The notes under the pieces were generated by a model, which saw only the letters and a program-made list of their open reading frames with translations, made no database searches and was not told the DNA's origin. A stretch of DNA of 64,000 nt from the NCBI GenBank assembly GCA_016720775.1, contig JADKJX010000007.1, positions 248,001 to 312,000 of the forward strand. The letters are read 5' to 3'. Below are positions 47,117-55,797 of this stretch, one piece after another; position 1 is the stretch's first letter; every line of letters begins with the position of its first letter. The position numbers and the translations under genes were made by a program. The stretch comes from Chitinophagaceae bacterium (GTDB lineage Bacteria > Bacteroidota > Bacteroidia > Chitinophagales > Chitinophagaceae).

Positions 47117-47603
47117 TCTTTTGTTGCTTTATATTTTCAATGATTTCCTTCAGCCGGTTTTGATATCCTTTTGAAACATTCACATTGGTTACTTCTACCA
47201 ACCGGGCAAACTCCATGAACGAATCTGCATGGGTTTCCTTTTTACCTGTCTTCGCATTTACATGAATAAATGTTGTCCACATCAATGACTTCAGGTGGGT
47301 TTGTTTTTCATCCATCATGATCATTTCAACCATCAATGACCCCGGTGCAGCATTTATCAAAGCACTTTTAATGTACACCCGTTCACTATAATTTGCCGGG
47401 CGAAGGTAACTGATCTCGTGACTGGCAACGAGCCAGCTTACGCCTTGCTGGTAAAAATCAGCAAGATCAAGCTGGTATTCATCTTTCAGGTGATCTTCCC
47501 GGGCATTTAAAAAGTAATCGATGTAGCGGGCATTGTTCAAATGACCGAATGGATCACAATCGGTAAAACGGATGGTATAGAAGGAGTGAGGCGTTTTGTT
47601 CAT
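47103..47603 (-). CDS. acyl-CoA thioesterase, 4HBT hotdog fold
   Basis: A 166-residue thioesterase. The signature RFTDCDPFGHLNNARYIDYFLNARED holds the catalytic Asp and the helix of 4-hydroxybenzoyl-CoA thioesterase-like enzymes; WLVASHEISYLRPANYSERVYI is the following strand set. It hydrolyses an acyl-CoA of unknown identity in the cytoplasm. It is the first gene of the overlapping trio 47603-45313, although the other two products are exported. Confidence 0.87.
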   Translation of the reverse strand: MNKTPHSFYTIRFTDCDPFGHLNNARYIDYFLNAREDHLKDEYQLDLADFYQQGVSWLVASHEISYLRPANYSERVYIKSALINAAPGSLMVEMIMMDEKQTHLKSLMWTTFIHVNAKTGKKETHADSFMEFARLVEVTNVNVSKGYQNRLKEIIENIKQQKNAIP

Positions 47604-47843
47604 AACGTTTTATTTGCAGGAGTCTTTTAGCCAGGCTCCGAAATTAGGTAAAAATGTTTCGTGAGGCCTGAACAACGGCGTAATTTCAAAGAAGGAGATG
47701 AGAAAGATCAGAAAAGGCGGATTTGAGCCATGATACTGGTCAGGTCATTGAAAAGTACAACCGGATTCTTTTAGTTTTATCATACGAAAACGAAATTAGA
47801 AAATAAATTCAATCACCTTTGGCGGCTCATTGGTAATACACCG

Positions 47844-48803
47844 ATGATAGAGATCGTTTATCGCTATAAGAATGTTACCAATAAAGTTTATGTAAAGTGC
47901 GAACATTACAACCTTACGGGAAGCATCAAGGACCGCATGGCATTATACATCCTTCAACAGGCCTACCGCTCCGGTAAAATAAAGCAACATGATATTATAG
48001 TGGAAGCTACCAGTGGCAATACCGGAATCGCTTTCAGCGCCATTGGTAAGGCGCTGGGGCATGAAGTAAAGATCATCATGCCCGACTGGCTGAGCAAAGA
48101 AAGGATCAACATCATTGAAAGCCTGGGTGCAGAAGTGATCCTGATGTCGAAAGAGAAAGGAGGCTTTTTGGGAAGTATTGCATTAAGTGAACAGATGGCA
48201 GCCGGCGATCCTTCCATTTTTTTACCAAGGCAGTTTGAAAACAGCTACAATGCTGAAGCACATGAAAAAACCACGGCAAAGGAAATATGGATGCAACTGC
48301 AGGCCATCGACATTAACCCTGATGCTTTTGTAGCCGGTGTGGGTACCGGTGGAACCATCATGGGCGTAGGTAAATACCTGCGATCAAAAAATCCTGACAT
48401 AAAAATACATCCGCTGGAGCCTGCAGAATCGCCCACGCTTTCTACCGGTTATAAAGTAGGATCGCACCGCATACAGGGGATCTCCGACGAATTTATACCG
48501 GCTATTGTAAAGCTGAACGAAATGGACCCCGTTATCAAGGTATCGGATGGGGACTCAATTTTAATGGCACAAAAACTTGCACGAAAACTGGGGCTGGCAG
48601 TAGGCATTTCTTCTGGTGCAAACCTTATCGGTGCTATTCGTTTACAAAACCAATCAGAAAAGCCTTTGAATGTGGTGACCGTATTCAGCGACAGCAATAA
48701 AAAATATTTAAGCACCGACCTGATGAAAGAAGAACCTGTAAAACCCGGGTACATTTCCCCTGATATTGAGTTACTGGATTATGATGCCATTAACAGGATG
48801 TAG
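47844..48803 (+). CDS. cysteine synthase-like PLP enzyme (start uncertain)
   Basis: A fold-type II PLP protein: the Schiff-base lysine is in LTGSIKDRMA, the phosphate loop in EATSGNTGIAFS and the second loop in AGVGTGGTIMGVG. The annotated ATG at 47844 cuts into the conserved IGNTP motif: the in-frame bases upstream (47808-47843) read FNHLWRLIGNTP, as expected for CysK or cystathionine beta-synthase. The open frame goes back to a TAG at 47772-47774 and holds no ATG, GTG or TTG, so either a rare start or an indel is involved. It probably makes cysteine or a related thio-amino acid from an O-acylserine; the exact substrate cannot be told. Confidence 0.85.
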   Translation: MIEIVYRYKNVTNKVYVKCEHYNLTGSIKDRMALYILQQAYRSGKIKQHDIIVEATSGNTGIAFSAIGKALGHEVKIIMPDWLSKERINIIESLGAEVILMSKEKGGFLGSIALSEQMAAGDPSIFLPRQFENSYNAEAHEKTTAKEIWMQLQAIDINPDAFVAGVGTGGTIMGVGKYLRSKNPDIKIHPLEPAESPTLSTGYKVGSHRIQGISDEFIPAIVKLNEMDPVIKVSDGDSILMAQKLARKLGLAVGISSGANLIGAIRLQNQSEKPLNVVTVFSDSNKKYLSTDLMKEEPVKPGYISPDIELLDYDAINRM

Positions 48804-48809
48804 GTTCTC

Positions 48810-51221
48810 CTACTTCACATACGGCGTCCCTGCTGCATTCTTCACATACTTACCCAGCCACTGGTCCTGCTCCCAAAGCATGTGCAGGATATTTTCTTTT
48901 GCTGCATAGCCATGCGCTTCAAAAGGCAGTTGTACAAAACGTACCGTGCCGCCATGCCCTTTTATGGCATTGAATAAACGTTCGCTCTGGATGGGAAAAG
49001 TGCCGGGATTGTTATCGGCTTCACCGTGTATCATCAGCAGCGGAGTTTTTATTTTATCGGCATAACTGAATGGGCTCATTGCAAAATAAACTTCGGGTGC
49101 CTGCCAGTACGTGCGTTCTTCATTTTGAAAACCAAAGGGAGTGAGGGTACGGTTGTAGGCACCGCTGCGGGCAATGCCAGCTTTAAATAAATTAGTGTGT
49201 GCTAATAGATTTGCGGTCATGAAGGCACCATAGCTATGGCCGCCAACTGCCACCCGGTTGCGGTCGCCCACACCCATCTCTGCTACTTTATCAATAGCAG
49301 CTTCGGCGCTCCAGGTCAACTGGTCCACAAAATTGTCGTTGGGTTGTTTGTCGCCTTCGCCAACAATGGGAAATTCGGCATTGTCCATAATGGCATAGCC
49401 CTGCGTTGCCCAAAACACAACCGAGCCATATCCCACTCTTGTGAAAGTGTATTTGCTGCCACGTATCTGTGCGGCATCGCTGGCGCTCTTGAACTCACGG
49501 GGATATGCCCACATGATAACAGGAAGAGGCCCATCTCTTTTTGCATCGTAACCCTTCGGTAAATAAAGGTCAGCAGCAAGGTCAACCCCATCTTTTCTTT
49601 TGTAGGTTACTTTTTGTTTGGTGATCCCACGCAATCCGGGTTGCGGATCGGGGAAATTGGTAATGGCTTTTGCAGAATTATTTTTCAGGTCACGCAAATA
49701 ATAATTGGGCTGTTCAGACTGGCTTTGTTTGTTGGTAACGATGATCATCTTGTCAAAGTCAAGCACATCAGTAACCGTTTCATAGTAAGGTTCTTCACAG
49801 CGCCAGAGCTGTTTGATTTCTTTCGTATATATATCAAATGTATTTAAGAATGGCAGATCGCCTTTTGCCGAGGCACCAGTACCTCTCATGACTATTTTAG
49901 TGCCATTAATTACTTTGATGGTATTGCGGCCATACACGTTTTTTTCAGTCAGGGGTGTTCCGGGGTCGTTATAAGCATCGTCTGTGCTCAGGTCAATGAG
50001 CAAATTCAATGAACGGTCTGGGTTAAGGCTGCTTGTTTTACGCCGGTGTTGGGCTCTTGAGCCTTCGGTTACGAAGTATGTATTATTAGACAGCATTGTT
50101 ACACCGTACATCCGCATGGCTGTTTTGCAAAGCAATCTTGGCTCGGCTGTAAAGGGTGCAGCCAGGGTGTACGCAGCATCATGATAATCCATTTTATTTT
50201 TTATCATGCCGCTGTCGAGTGGTTCTATCCACTGTACGGTTGAAGGAAAATTATTCAGCCAGCTGTAACCACGTGGTGCATTCAGCACATTGTCGTTTCC
50301 TCTTGGCGCTAATTCACTGCTGGGCAGTTTTGCAAGTGTTTTCACCAATACCCCATTCATGTCTGTTATCATTTCAGTGCTGTTAAAGCCACCGGCAGTA
50401 ACTAAGTAAGAAAACGGTTTGTCAATTCTTTCCACCAGCAGGTATTTTTTATCGGGCGATATTTCCACGCTGCCGAAAATAGCCGGACTGCCGATCTTTG
50501 TCTCAACGCCATTGGTATTTTTTACCAGTTGCGTAGTTGCATAAAATTCAAACTGCAATTCATCAAACGGAGATTTTATCAGGTCCTGGAAGGTCACGCT
50601 GGCAGCAACCTTACCTAAGTTCTGTTGCACTACCGGACCTTTTGGTGCCAGTGGTTTTTTCGGCGCCATGCTTAGTGGTTTGTTTACAGCAGTATACAAC
50701 AGGCTGTTGTTATCTATCCAGTCGAAGGCTGCACCCAAAACCAAATTCACGGCTGCTTTGTTTACTTTGGTCGCTTTGTGGGTTTTGATATCGATCACAT
50801 AAATATCGATCGTATTATTTGTGGTGTTGGTAAATGCGGCTTTTTCGTCATTCGGGCTCCATTGCAGGTTACCGGCTTTAAGGTCCGCCGGCAGGCCGCT
50901 CAAATGAAATTCTTTTCCACTTGCAACTTCTTTAATGGTAATGTCGGTTATGTAAGCACTTCTGCTCGGGCCAAAATTGTTTGGGTTGATGCGTAACCCG
51001 GCAATGCGTAATTCAGGCTGGGCAAGATCTTCTACCGATGGCATACTGCTGCGGTCGAGTACCAGCATGTATTGACCCTTGCTGTCGAAGCTAACACCGG
51101 GCGTTGGCTTTGCCATTACCAGGTCGTAGATCTCTTTGGGCGGGGTTTGGTATTCGATGGCGTCTTGTGCCAGTAAATTGCCACAAATAAAGAGCAGGGC
51201 AATTGAAAGGAGCTTTCTCAT
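48810..51221 (-). CDS. S9-family serine peptidase, glutamyl-endopeptidase-like (S9D)
   Basis: An 803-residue secreted peptidase with signal peptide ALLFICGNLLAQ. The N-terminal 500 residues form a beta propeller; the opening AKPTPGVSFDSKGQYMLVLDRSSMPSV and LRIAGLRINPNNFGPSR is typical of the S9D group related to chloroplast glutamyl endopeptidase. The C-terminal domain has the nucleophile AVGGHSYGAFMTAN, Asp in IHGEADNNPGTF and His in FEAHGYAAKEN. It degrades peptides in the periplasm. Its 5' side carries the same 70-bp element as trpB (51231-51300). Confidence 0.93.
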   Translation of the reverse strand: MRKLLSIALLFICGNLLAQDAIEYQTPPKEIYDLVMAKPTPGVSFDSKGQYMLVLDRSSMPSVEDLAQPELRIAGLRINPNNFGPSRSAYITDITIKEVASGKEFHLSGLPADLKAGNLQWSPNDEKAAFTNTTNNTIDIYVIDIKTHKATKVNKAAVNLVLGAAFDWIDNNSLLYTAVNKPLSMAPKKPLAPKGPVVQQNLGKVAASVTFQDLIKSPFDELQFEFYATTQLVKNTNGVETKIGSPAIFGSVEISPDKKYLLVERIDKPFSYLVTAGGFNSTEMITDMNGVLVKTLAKLPSSELAPRGNDNVLNAPRGYSWLNNFPSTVQWIEPLDSGMIKNKMDYHDAAYTLAAPFTAEPRLLCKTAMRMYGVTMLSNNTYFVTEGSRAQHRRKTSSLNPDRSLNLLIDLSTDDAYNDPGTPLTEKNVYGRNTIKVINGTKIVMRGTGASAKGDLPFLNTFDIYTKEIKQLWRCEEPYYETVTDVLDFDKMIIVTNKQSQSEQPNYYLRDLKNNSAKAITNFPDPQPGLRGITKQKVTYKRKDGVDLAADLYLPKGYDAKRDGPLPVIMWAYPREFKSASDAAQIRGSKYTFTRVGYGSVVFWATQGYAIMDNAEFPIVGEGDKQPNDNFVDQLTWSAEAAIDKVAEMGVGDRNRVAVGGHSYGAFMTANLLAHTNLFKAGIARSGAYNRTLTPFGFQNEERTYWQAPEVYFAMSPFSYADKIKTPLLMIHGEADNNPGTFPIQSERLFNAIKGHGGTVRFVQLPFEAHGYAAKENILHMLWEQDQWLGKYVKNAAGTPYVK

Positions 51222-51230
51222 AAATGTTTT

Positions 51231-51300
51231 TTTATTTTTTGTAACGAACAGTGGTAATTCTATTTGGCTTCATTGGCGTCGCACTCTTGTACCAAAGCCG
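51231..51300 (-). repeat. GTACAAGAGTGCGACGC element upstream of the S9 peptidase
   Basis: On the minus strand GGTACAAGAGTGCGACGCCA, TAGAATTACCACTGTTCGTT and ACAAAAAATAAA follow each other and end 10 bases before the start codon. The same order is found in front of trpB at 57994-58063. The position right before a start suggests a promoter or 5'-UTR element. Confidence 0.6.
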
Positions 51301-51388
51301 CAATATTCAACTTTTATCTTAGCGAAGTTTTTCATGCAAAGCCGCAAAGAAGCAAAGTTTGAAAAGCAGCTTCCCTAATTTCCAGTTC

Positions 51389-52030
51389 CTAATTACTAAT
51401 TCCAACCCGCTGTTTCAAATACTCATTCTTTTGCAGTTCATTCAGCATGAACATAGCCAGGTCACCTGCATTGATCTGCGACCGGTTGGAAGCCGGCAAC
51501 TGATCTGCCGCCGTAGTGTAATTCCCGGTTGCCCGGGCATCTGTGATGTTTGATGGACAGGCAATGGTCCAGTCGAGCCCGCTTTCGTTTAATAACTCAA
51601 ATGCTTTTTTGTGTTCCATGCTTACCGGCAGGTATTCCGGCGGATAGTCGTCCTGTTCCATCAGTAACTTTCCATCGCCTGCATTGAGTATTCCTTCGGC
51701 ACCAATGGCGATGATCCTTTTTACAGAAGCTTTTTTCATCTGGGCAATGATATTTTTTATGCCGAGGGTACGGGTCTTGTCGGTGCCGTCGTATCCGCCG
51801 CCGATGGCAGAGAGAACAGCATCGCATCCTCTAATGGCATTATATACTTCGGTGGCGTCAAATAAAGCACCCTGTATCAACTGTAAATTCTCTGACTGCT
51901 TATCTTCATGTAAAAAATCATTGGTATATACATTTCGTCCAAATGCTTTTACATGATGGCCTTTGAATAAAGCCTGTTGCACCAATTGTTTACCCACCAG
52001 CCCGGTGGCTCCAAATACGATAAGGTTCAA
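51389..52030 (-). CDS. NAD(P)-binding, NmrA-like protein
   Basis: A 213-residue protein with the dinucleotide-binding loop VFGATGLVGKQLVQQAL, then ALFDATEVYNAIRGCDAVLSAIGG, MKKASVKRIIAIGAEGILN and LDWTIACPSNITD. The NmrA/YwnB-like group is best; the classical YxxxK is missing. Probably a redox sensor or dehydrogenase-like protein in the cytoplasm. It is in the same direction as the neighbour at 52055. Confidence 0.85.
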   Translation of the reverse strand: MNLIVFGATGLVGKQLVQQALFKGHHVKAFGRNVYTNDFLHEDKQSENLQLIQGALFDATEVYNAIRGCDAVLSAIGGGYDGTDKTRTLGIKNIIAQMKKASVKRIIAIGAEGILNAGDGKLLMEQDDYPPEYLPVSMEHKKAFELLNESGLDWTIACPSNITDARATGNYTTAADQLPASNRSQINAGDLAMFMLNELQKNEYLKQRVGISN

Positions 52031-52054
52031 TTTTTTTGTTTTGATGAAGTTACT

Positions 52055-52345
52055 TCAATTCCCCCTGAGTACATCACCAAATTCTGCAGCTTTCTTTTTG
52101 AATACGGAGTTTGCAAAAGGACAGAGGGGTAAAATTTTCATCTGGTTAGCCCGGGCGTATTCAACAGCTGTGTGTACCAATTGGTAGCCCACGTTCTTGC
52201 CCCGCAATTCGTCTGATACTTCGGTATGGTCGATGATCATCAGGTCGGTGCCGGTCATGGAGTAGGTCATTTCGGCAAGCCGTTTTCCATCTTCTTCCAC
52301 GTAAAACGAACCTTTACTTCCGTCCTGTTTCTGTTGTATCAGCAT
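52055..52345 (-). CDS. GNAT-fold N-acetyltransferase (YjdJ-like)
   Basis: A 96-residue protein from MLIQQKQ (ATG at 52343-52345; the longer frame adds an unlikely N-terminus). The pattern KGSFYVEEDGKRLAEMTY, IIDHTEVSDELRGKNVGYQLV and LPLCPFANSVFKK is that of small GNAT proteins with a C-terminal Cys. The substrate is unknown. It is divergent from the trp leader, so the 70 bases between hold promoters of both. Confidence 0.85.
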   Translation of the reverse strand: MLIQQKQDGSKGSFYVEEDGKRLAEMTYSMTGTDLMIIDHTEVSDELRGKNVGYQLVHTAVEYARANQMKILPLCPFANSVFKKKAAEFGDVLRGN

Positions 52346-52416
52346 TTTGTAAAATTTATTCAATTTACTAAAAAAGTTTTTTTGGTAACTGATTTGTGCA
52401 CATATTTGCAATAGAA

Positions 52417-52470
52417 ATGAAAATGATCAATACAAATAATAACGGTTGGTGGTGGCAGACAAAAGTCTGA
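52417..52470 (+). CDS. trpL: trp leader peptide with three consecutive Trp codons
   Basis: ATG at 52417-52419 encodes MKMINTNNNGWWWQTKV and stops at TGA 52468-52470. Three TGG codons at 52447-52455 are exactly what a ribosome-stalling leader for Trp needs; an in-frame second ATG at 52423 is possible. It precedes the terminator at 52513 and trpE at 52604. A peptide this short has no other likely function than sensing charged tRNA-Trp. Confidence 0.88.
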   Translation: MKMINTNNNGWWWQTKV

Positions 52471-52540
52471 CGTGTCGCCCTGCTGTTATTCATGTAACTA
52501 AAATAAATATAGGCCCCGACACGATGTGTTGGGGCTTTTT
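52456..52540 (+). promoter_or_regulatory. trp attenuator: pause hairpin, antiterminator and terminator
   Basis: CAGAC-AAAA-GTCTG (52456-52460 and 52465-52469) is a 1:2 hairpin overlapping the end of the leader frame. CGTGTCG (52471-52477) is exactly complementary to CGACACG (52517-52523), the 5' part of the terminator stem, and so can form an antiterminator. When Trp is short, a ribosome stalled on the three TGG codons would mask the pause hairpin and let the antiterminator form. When Trp is plentiful, the ribosome reaches the TGA and covers 52471-52477, leaving the terminator. Confidence 0.8.
52513..52540 (+). terminator. attenuator terminator in front of trpE
   Basis: GCCCCGACAC (52513-52522), loop GAT, GTGTTGGGGC (52526-52535) and TTTTT (52536-52540). 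The stem is 10 bp with one G-T pair. trpE begins 64 bases later. Confidence 0.9.
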
Positions 52541-52603
52541 GTTGGTGGGTTGTTTGAACGGGGATTTGGGTGGATTGTAAGGATTAAAAGGACCAGGTTA
52601 AAT

Positions 52604-54055
52604 ATGAAGAGAATTGAAATAAGAACAAGCTTTAAAAAAATGCTCGCCGATGTATACACACCGGTTGGCATCTACCTGCGCCTGCGTGACCGGTTCAGGG
52701 ATACGATCCTGTTAGAGAGTACCGACTTTCATGCAGGGGAGAACAGTTATTCTTTTATCGGCATCAATGCCATCGCCGGAATTGAAATAAGTAACTCCTC
52801 GGTTATAGAATTTAAATTGCCCGGTCAGCCTGCTGAAAGAATTAAGATCAGCGACCCGGCAGAAGTGCCTCAACAGCTTTGGGAGTTTATGCAGCGATTT
52901 GAAATAAAGGAAACAGCAATGAAGCCGGTAAATGTTGCACAGGGGTTGTTTGGGTATACAGCGTATGATGCAGTGGAGTTCTTTGAAAACCTAACTCCCG
53001 ATACTAAAAAAACTCCTGCACCGGCAGATACCAACCGCCAACGATCAACGATCAACGACATTCCGTTGATCCGTTACCGGCTTTATCAATACGTCATCGC
53101 CATCGATCATTTTAAAGACGAATTATTTATCTGCGAAAATCACATGCAGGGTATAGAAAGTGAACCTGCTGTGATTGAAAGCCTGATCAGGAGTAAAGAT
53201 GTTCCGGGCTTTCCTTTTAAGACCAGGGAAGAAGAAAGATCGAATATCAGTAATGCAGCATACATAGAAATGGTGAAGAAGGGTATGGCAAGTTGCCATA
53301 GAGGCGATGTGTTCCAGATCGTATTAAGCAGGAGGTATGAGCAACAATTCACCGGCGATGAATTCAATGTGTACCGGGCCTTGCGGAGTATCAACCCGAG
53401 TCCGTACCTTTTCTATTTTGACTACGGTGATTATAAACTGATGGGCTCATCCCCCGAAAGCCAGCTGATCGTTGAAAAAGGAAAAGCCATTGTTCATCCC
53501 ATTGCCGGTACCTTTAAGCGAACGGGTGATGATGAACAGGACAAGGCACTGGCCATTCAACTGGAAAATGATGAAAAGGAAAATGCTGAGCACGTGATGC
53601 TGGTTGACCTGGCAAGGAATGACCTGAGCCGGATATGCAGCGAAGTGGAAGTAACGCAATACAAAAAGATCAGTTACTACAGTCATGTGATACATTTGGT
53701 GAGTGAAGTAACGGGTAGAGTAGGGCAGGAAGTGAACCCGTTCAAATTACTGGCTGTTACTTTTCCGGCGGGTACATTAAGCGGTGCACCTAAAATAAAA
53801 GCCATGCAGCTGATCAATGAATATGAAACAACGTGCAGGAGTTATTATGGAGGGGCCATTGGTTTTATTGGGTTCGACAAAAGCGTTAATCATGCCATTA
53901 TGATACGGACCTTTTTAAGCAGGAATAATACACTCACTTACCAGGCGGGTGCCGGCGTGGTGGCAGCAAGTGTTCCCGAAAGTGAATTGCAGGAAGTGAA
54001 TAATAAATTAAATGCGTTGAAACAGGCGATCCTTTTTGCCGGGGATATAAAATGA
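52604..54055 (+). CDS. trpE: anthranilate synthase component I
   Basis: A 483-residue TrpE that makes anthranilate from chorismate and ammonia, the first committed step to Trp. Start MKRIEIRTSFKKML at 52604; the frame extends into the attenuator upstream. The LLES motif at residues 36-39 is the Trp-binding feedback site. Catalytic region: GDVFQIVLSRRYEQ, HPIAGTFKRTG, DEKENAEHVMLVDLARNDL, FPAGTLSGAPKIKAM and GGAIGFIG. A short stretch around 53025-53055 (DTNRQRSTINDIP) is encoded by CAACGATCAACGATCAACGA repeats and looks like a recent insertion. Regulated by the attenuator at 52417-52540. Confidence 0.95.
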   Translation: MKRIEIRTSFKKMLADVYTPVGIYLRLRDRFRDTILLESTDFHAGENSYSFIGINAIAGIEISNSSVIEFKLPGQPAERIKISDPAEVPQQLWEFMQRFEIKETAMKPVNVAQGLFGYTAYDAVEFFENLTPDTKKTPAPADTNRQRSTINDIPLIRYRLYQYVIAIDHFKDELFICENHMQGIESEPAVIESLIRSKDVPGFPFKTREEERSNISNAAYIEMVKKGMASCHRGDVFQIVLSRRYEQQFTGDEFNVYRALRSINPSPYLFYFDYGDYKLMGSSPESQLIVEKGKAIVHPIAGTFKRTGDDEQDKALAIQLENDEKENAEHVMLVDLARNDLSRICSEVEVTQYKKISYYSHVIHLVSEVTGRVGQEVNPFKLLAVTFPAGTLSGAPKIKAMQLINEYETTCRSYYGGAIGFIGFDKSVNHAIMIRTFLSRNNTLTYQAGAGVVAASVPESELQEVNNKLNALKQAILFAGDIK

Positions 54056-54063
54056 TAAATAAT

Positions 54064-54148
54064 GAACCACATAGAAACATAGGTACATAGGGTCTCACAT
54101 AGTTTCTACGTGGGTATTTCTATGTTTTCTATTGTGCCTATGTGGTTC
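54064..54148. repeat. inverted repeat of the GAACCACATAG family, copy 2
   Basis: GAACCACATAGAAACATAGG (54064-54083) pairs with TGTGCCTATGTGGTTC (54133-54148), with smaller inner pairs. It fills the gap between trpE and trpG. Copy 1 is at 36365-36433. Confidence 0.65.
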
Positions 54149-54161
54149 AAAAAAATATAGT

Positions 54162-54731
54162 ATGAAAATATTAGTCTTTGATAATTACGATTCGTTCACG
54201 TACAATCTTGTTCACCTGGTTGAAAAGATCACAGGAGAAAAAGTTGACGTGTACCGGAACGACCAGATCGCTTTGGAAAAGGTGAATGCGTATGATAAAA
54301 TTATTCTTTCACCTGGTCCCGGCATTCCGGAAGAAGCAGGCTTATTGTTGCCGCTGATAAAAGAATACGCTGCTTCAAAATCGATACTGGGTGTTTGTTT
54401 AGGCCACCAGGCCATTGCAGAGGCCTTCGGGGCAACTTTGATAAACCTGAGCACTGTCTTTCACGGAGTGGCGACACCGGTCAAAATATTAAAGACAAGG
54501 TCGCAGGTTTTGAATGAACTGCCCGAACAGATAGTAGTTGGCCGTTACCACAGCTGGATCGTAAGTGATAATGATTTCCCGGAAGTGTTAGAAGTAACAG
54601 CAAGGGACGAAAAGGGGTATATCATGGGATTGCAACACAAAGAATTTGATATGCAGGGAGTTCAGTTTCACCCGGAGAGTGTGTTGACTCCGGATGGAGA
54701 GAAGATAATGAGGAATTGGTTGAAAATATGA
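54162..54731 (+). CDS. trpG: anthranilate synthase component II (glutamine amidotransferase)
   Basis: A 189-residue TrpG that supplies ammonia to TrpE from glutamine. Start MKILVFDNYDSFTYNLV; the ten extra in-frame residues upstream are translated repeat. Motifs: LSPGPGIPEEAG, the nucleophile Cys in LGVCLGHQAIAEAFG, GRYHSWIV and the His-Glu pair in VQFHPESVLTPDG. The stop overlaps the first base of the next repeat. Confidence 0.95.
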   Translation: MKILVFDNYDSFTYNLVHLVEKITGEKVDVYRNDQIALEKVNAYDKIILSPGPGIPEEAGLLLPLIKEYAASKSILGVCLGHQAIAEAFGATLINLSTVFHGVATPVKILKTRSQVLNELPEQIVVGRYHSWIVSDNDFPEVLEVTARDEKGYIMGLQHKEFDMQGVQFHPESVLTPDGEKIMRNWLKI

Positions 54732-54793
54732 CCGCAAAGACGCAGAGGCGCAAAGAAATGTATTTAAACTTAGCGCCTCTGCGTCTCCGCGGT
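54731..54793. repeat. inverted repeat of the ACCGCAAAGACGCAGAGGCG family
   Basis: ACCGCAAAGACGCAGAGGCG (54731-54750) pairs with CGCCTCTGCGTCTCCGCGGT (54774-54793). It fills the gap between trpG and trpD almost exactly. Confidence 0.7.
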
Positions 54794-54804
54794 AAAAGAA
54801 AAAA

Positions 54805-55797
54805 ATGAAAAAGGTTTTAAACTACTTATTCGAACACAAAAGCCTTTCGAGAGAACAGGCAAAGGAGGTATTACATAATATTTCAAACAATGTGTATAGC
54901 GATGCAGAGATCGCTGCATTCATTACGGTGTATTTAATGCGCAGCATTACCATTGATGAACTGCAGGGTTTCCGGGATGCCTTGATGGAATTATGTGTGC
55001 CGGTTGACCTGGATGGCTGCGATGTGATGGATATTGTAGGCACCGGCGGCGATGGAAAGAATACGTTCAACATTTCCACGCTGAGTTGTTTTATTGTGGC
55101 AGGCACCGGTAATAAAGTTGCCAAGCATGGTAATTACGGCGCTTCATCCATCAGCGGCAGCAGCAATGTGATGGAGCAACTGGGATACAAATTCAAAGCA
55201 GATAATGATTCATTGAAAAAAGAACTGGAGGAAGCCAATATCTGTTTCCTGCATGCGCCGCTGTTTCACCCGGCGTTAAAAGTGGTTGGGCCGATAAGAA
55301 AGAATTTAGGAGTACGGACATTCTTTAATATGCTGGGGCCGATGGTTAACCCGGCATCGCCCAAATACCAACTGGTGGGCGTATATAACCTGGAGATGGC
55401 AAGGATATATAATTACCTGTTACAACAGGGCAGCAGTGCCTTCACCATTATTCACGGACTGGATGGCTATGATGAAATTTCTTTAACAGGCGATACGAAA
55501 GTGATCACGAACAGCGGAGAGAAAATCTTCAGTGCAGATGAACTGGGTAAGCGAACCGTAAACCCGGTGGATATTTATGGCGGCAATTCAGTGGAAGAGG
55601 CCGCAAAAATATTCCTGAAAATTTTAAAAGGCGATGGCAGTTGGGCGCAGAATGCTGTGGTACTGGCTAATTCGGCCATGGCATTGCAATGTACGGGCAG
55701 GTATAAAAATTACGAAGAATGTTACCAACTGGCGGTGGAGAGTTTGGAAAGCGGACGGGCGTATCAGTCTTTAGAAAAGTTAACCGCCATGAATTGA
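54805..55797 (+). CDS. trpD: anthranilate phosphoribosyltransferase
   Basis: A 330-residue enzyme that joins anthranilate to phosphoribosyl pyrophosphate. Motifs: the PRPP-binding GTGGDGKNTFNIST, KHGNYGASSISGSSNVMEQLG, and LGVRTFFNMLGPMVNPA. The start MKKVLNYLFEHKSLS is the family norm. Its TGA overlaps the ATG of trpC by one base, indicating translational coupling. Confidence 0.95.
   Translation: MKKVLNYLFEHKSLSREQAKEVLHNISNNVYSDAEIAAFITVYLMRSITIDELQGFRDALMELCVPVDLDGCDVMDIVGTGGDGKNTFNISTLSCFIVAGTGNKVAKHGNYGASSISGSSNVMEQLGYKFKADNDSLKKELEEANICFLHAPLFHPALKVVGPIRKNLGVRTFFNMLGPMVNPASPKYQLVGVYNLEMARIYNYLLQQGSSAFTIIHGLDGYDEISLTGDTKVITNSGEKIFSADELGKRTVNPVDIYGGNSVEEAAKIFLKILKGDGSWAQNAVVLANSAMALQCTGRYKNYEECYQLAVESLESGRAYQSLEKLTAMN

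Noticed and set aside
52385..52410. TTTG and CATATTTG as the trp promoter
   Set aside because: Spacing (16 bases) and the first base of the -7 box do not match well, and the start would fall almost on the leader ATG; left open.
52526..52603. Upstream start of trpE inside the terminator region
   Set aside because: It would begin in the attenuator terminator; MKRIEIRTSF at 52604 fits the family start.
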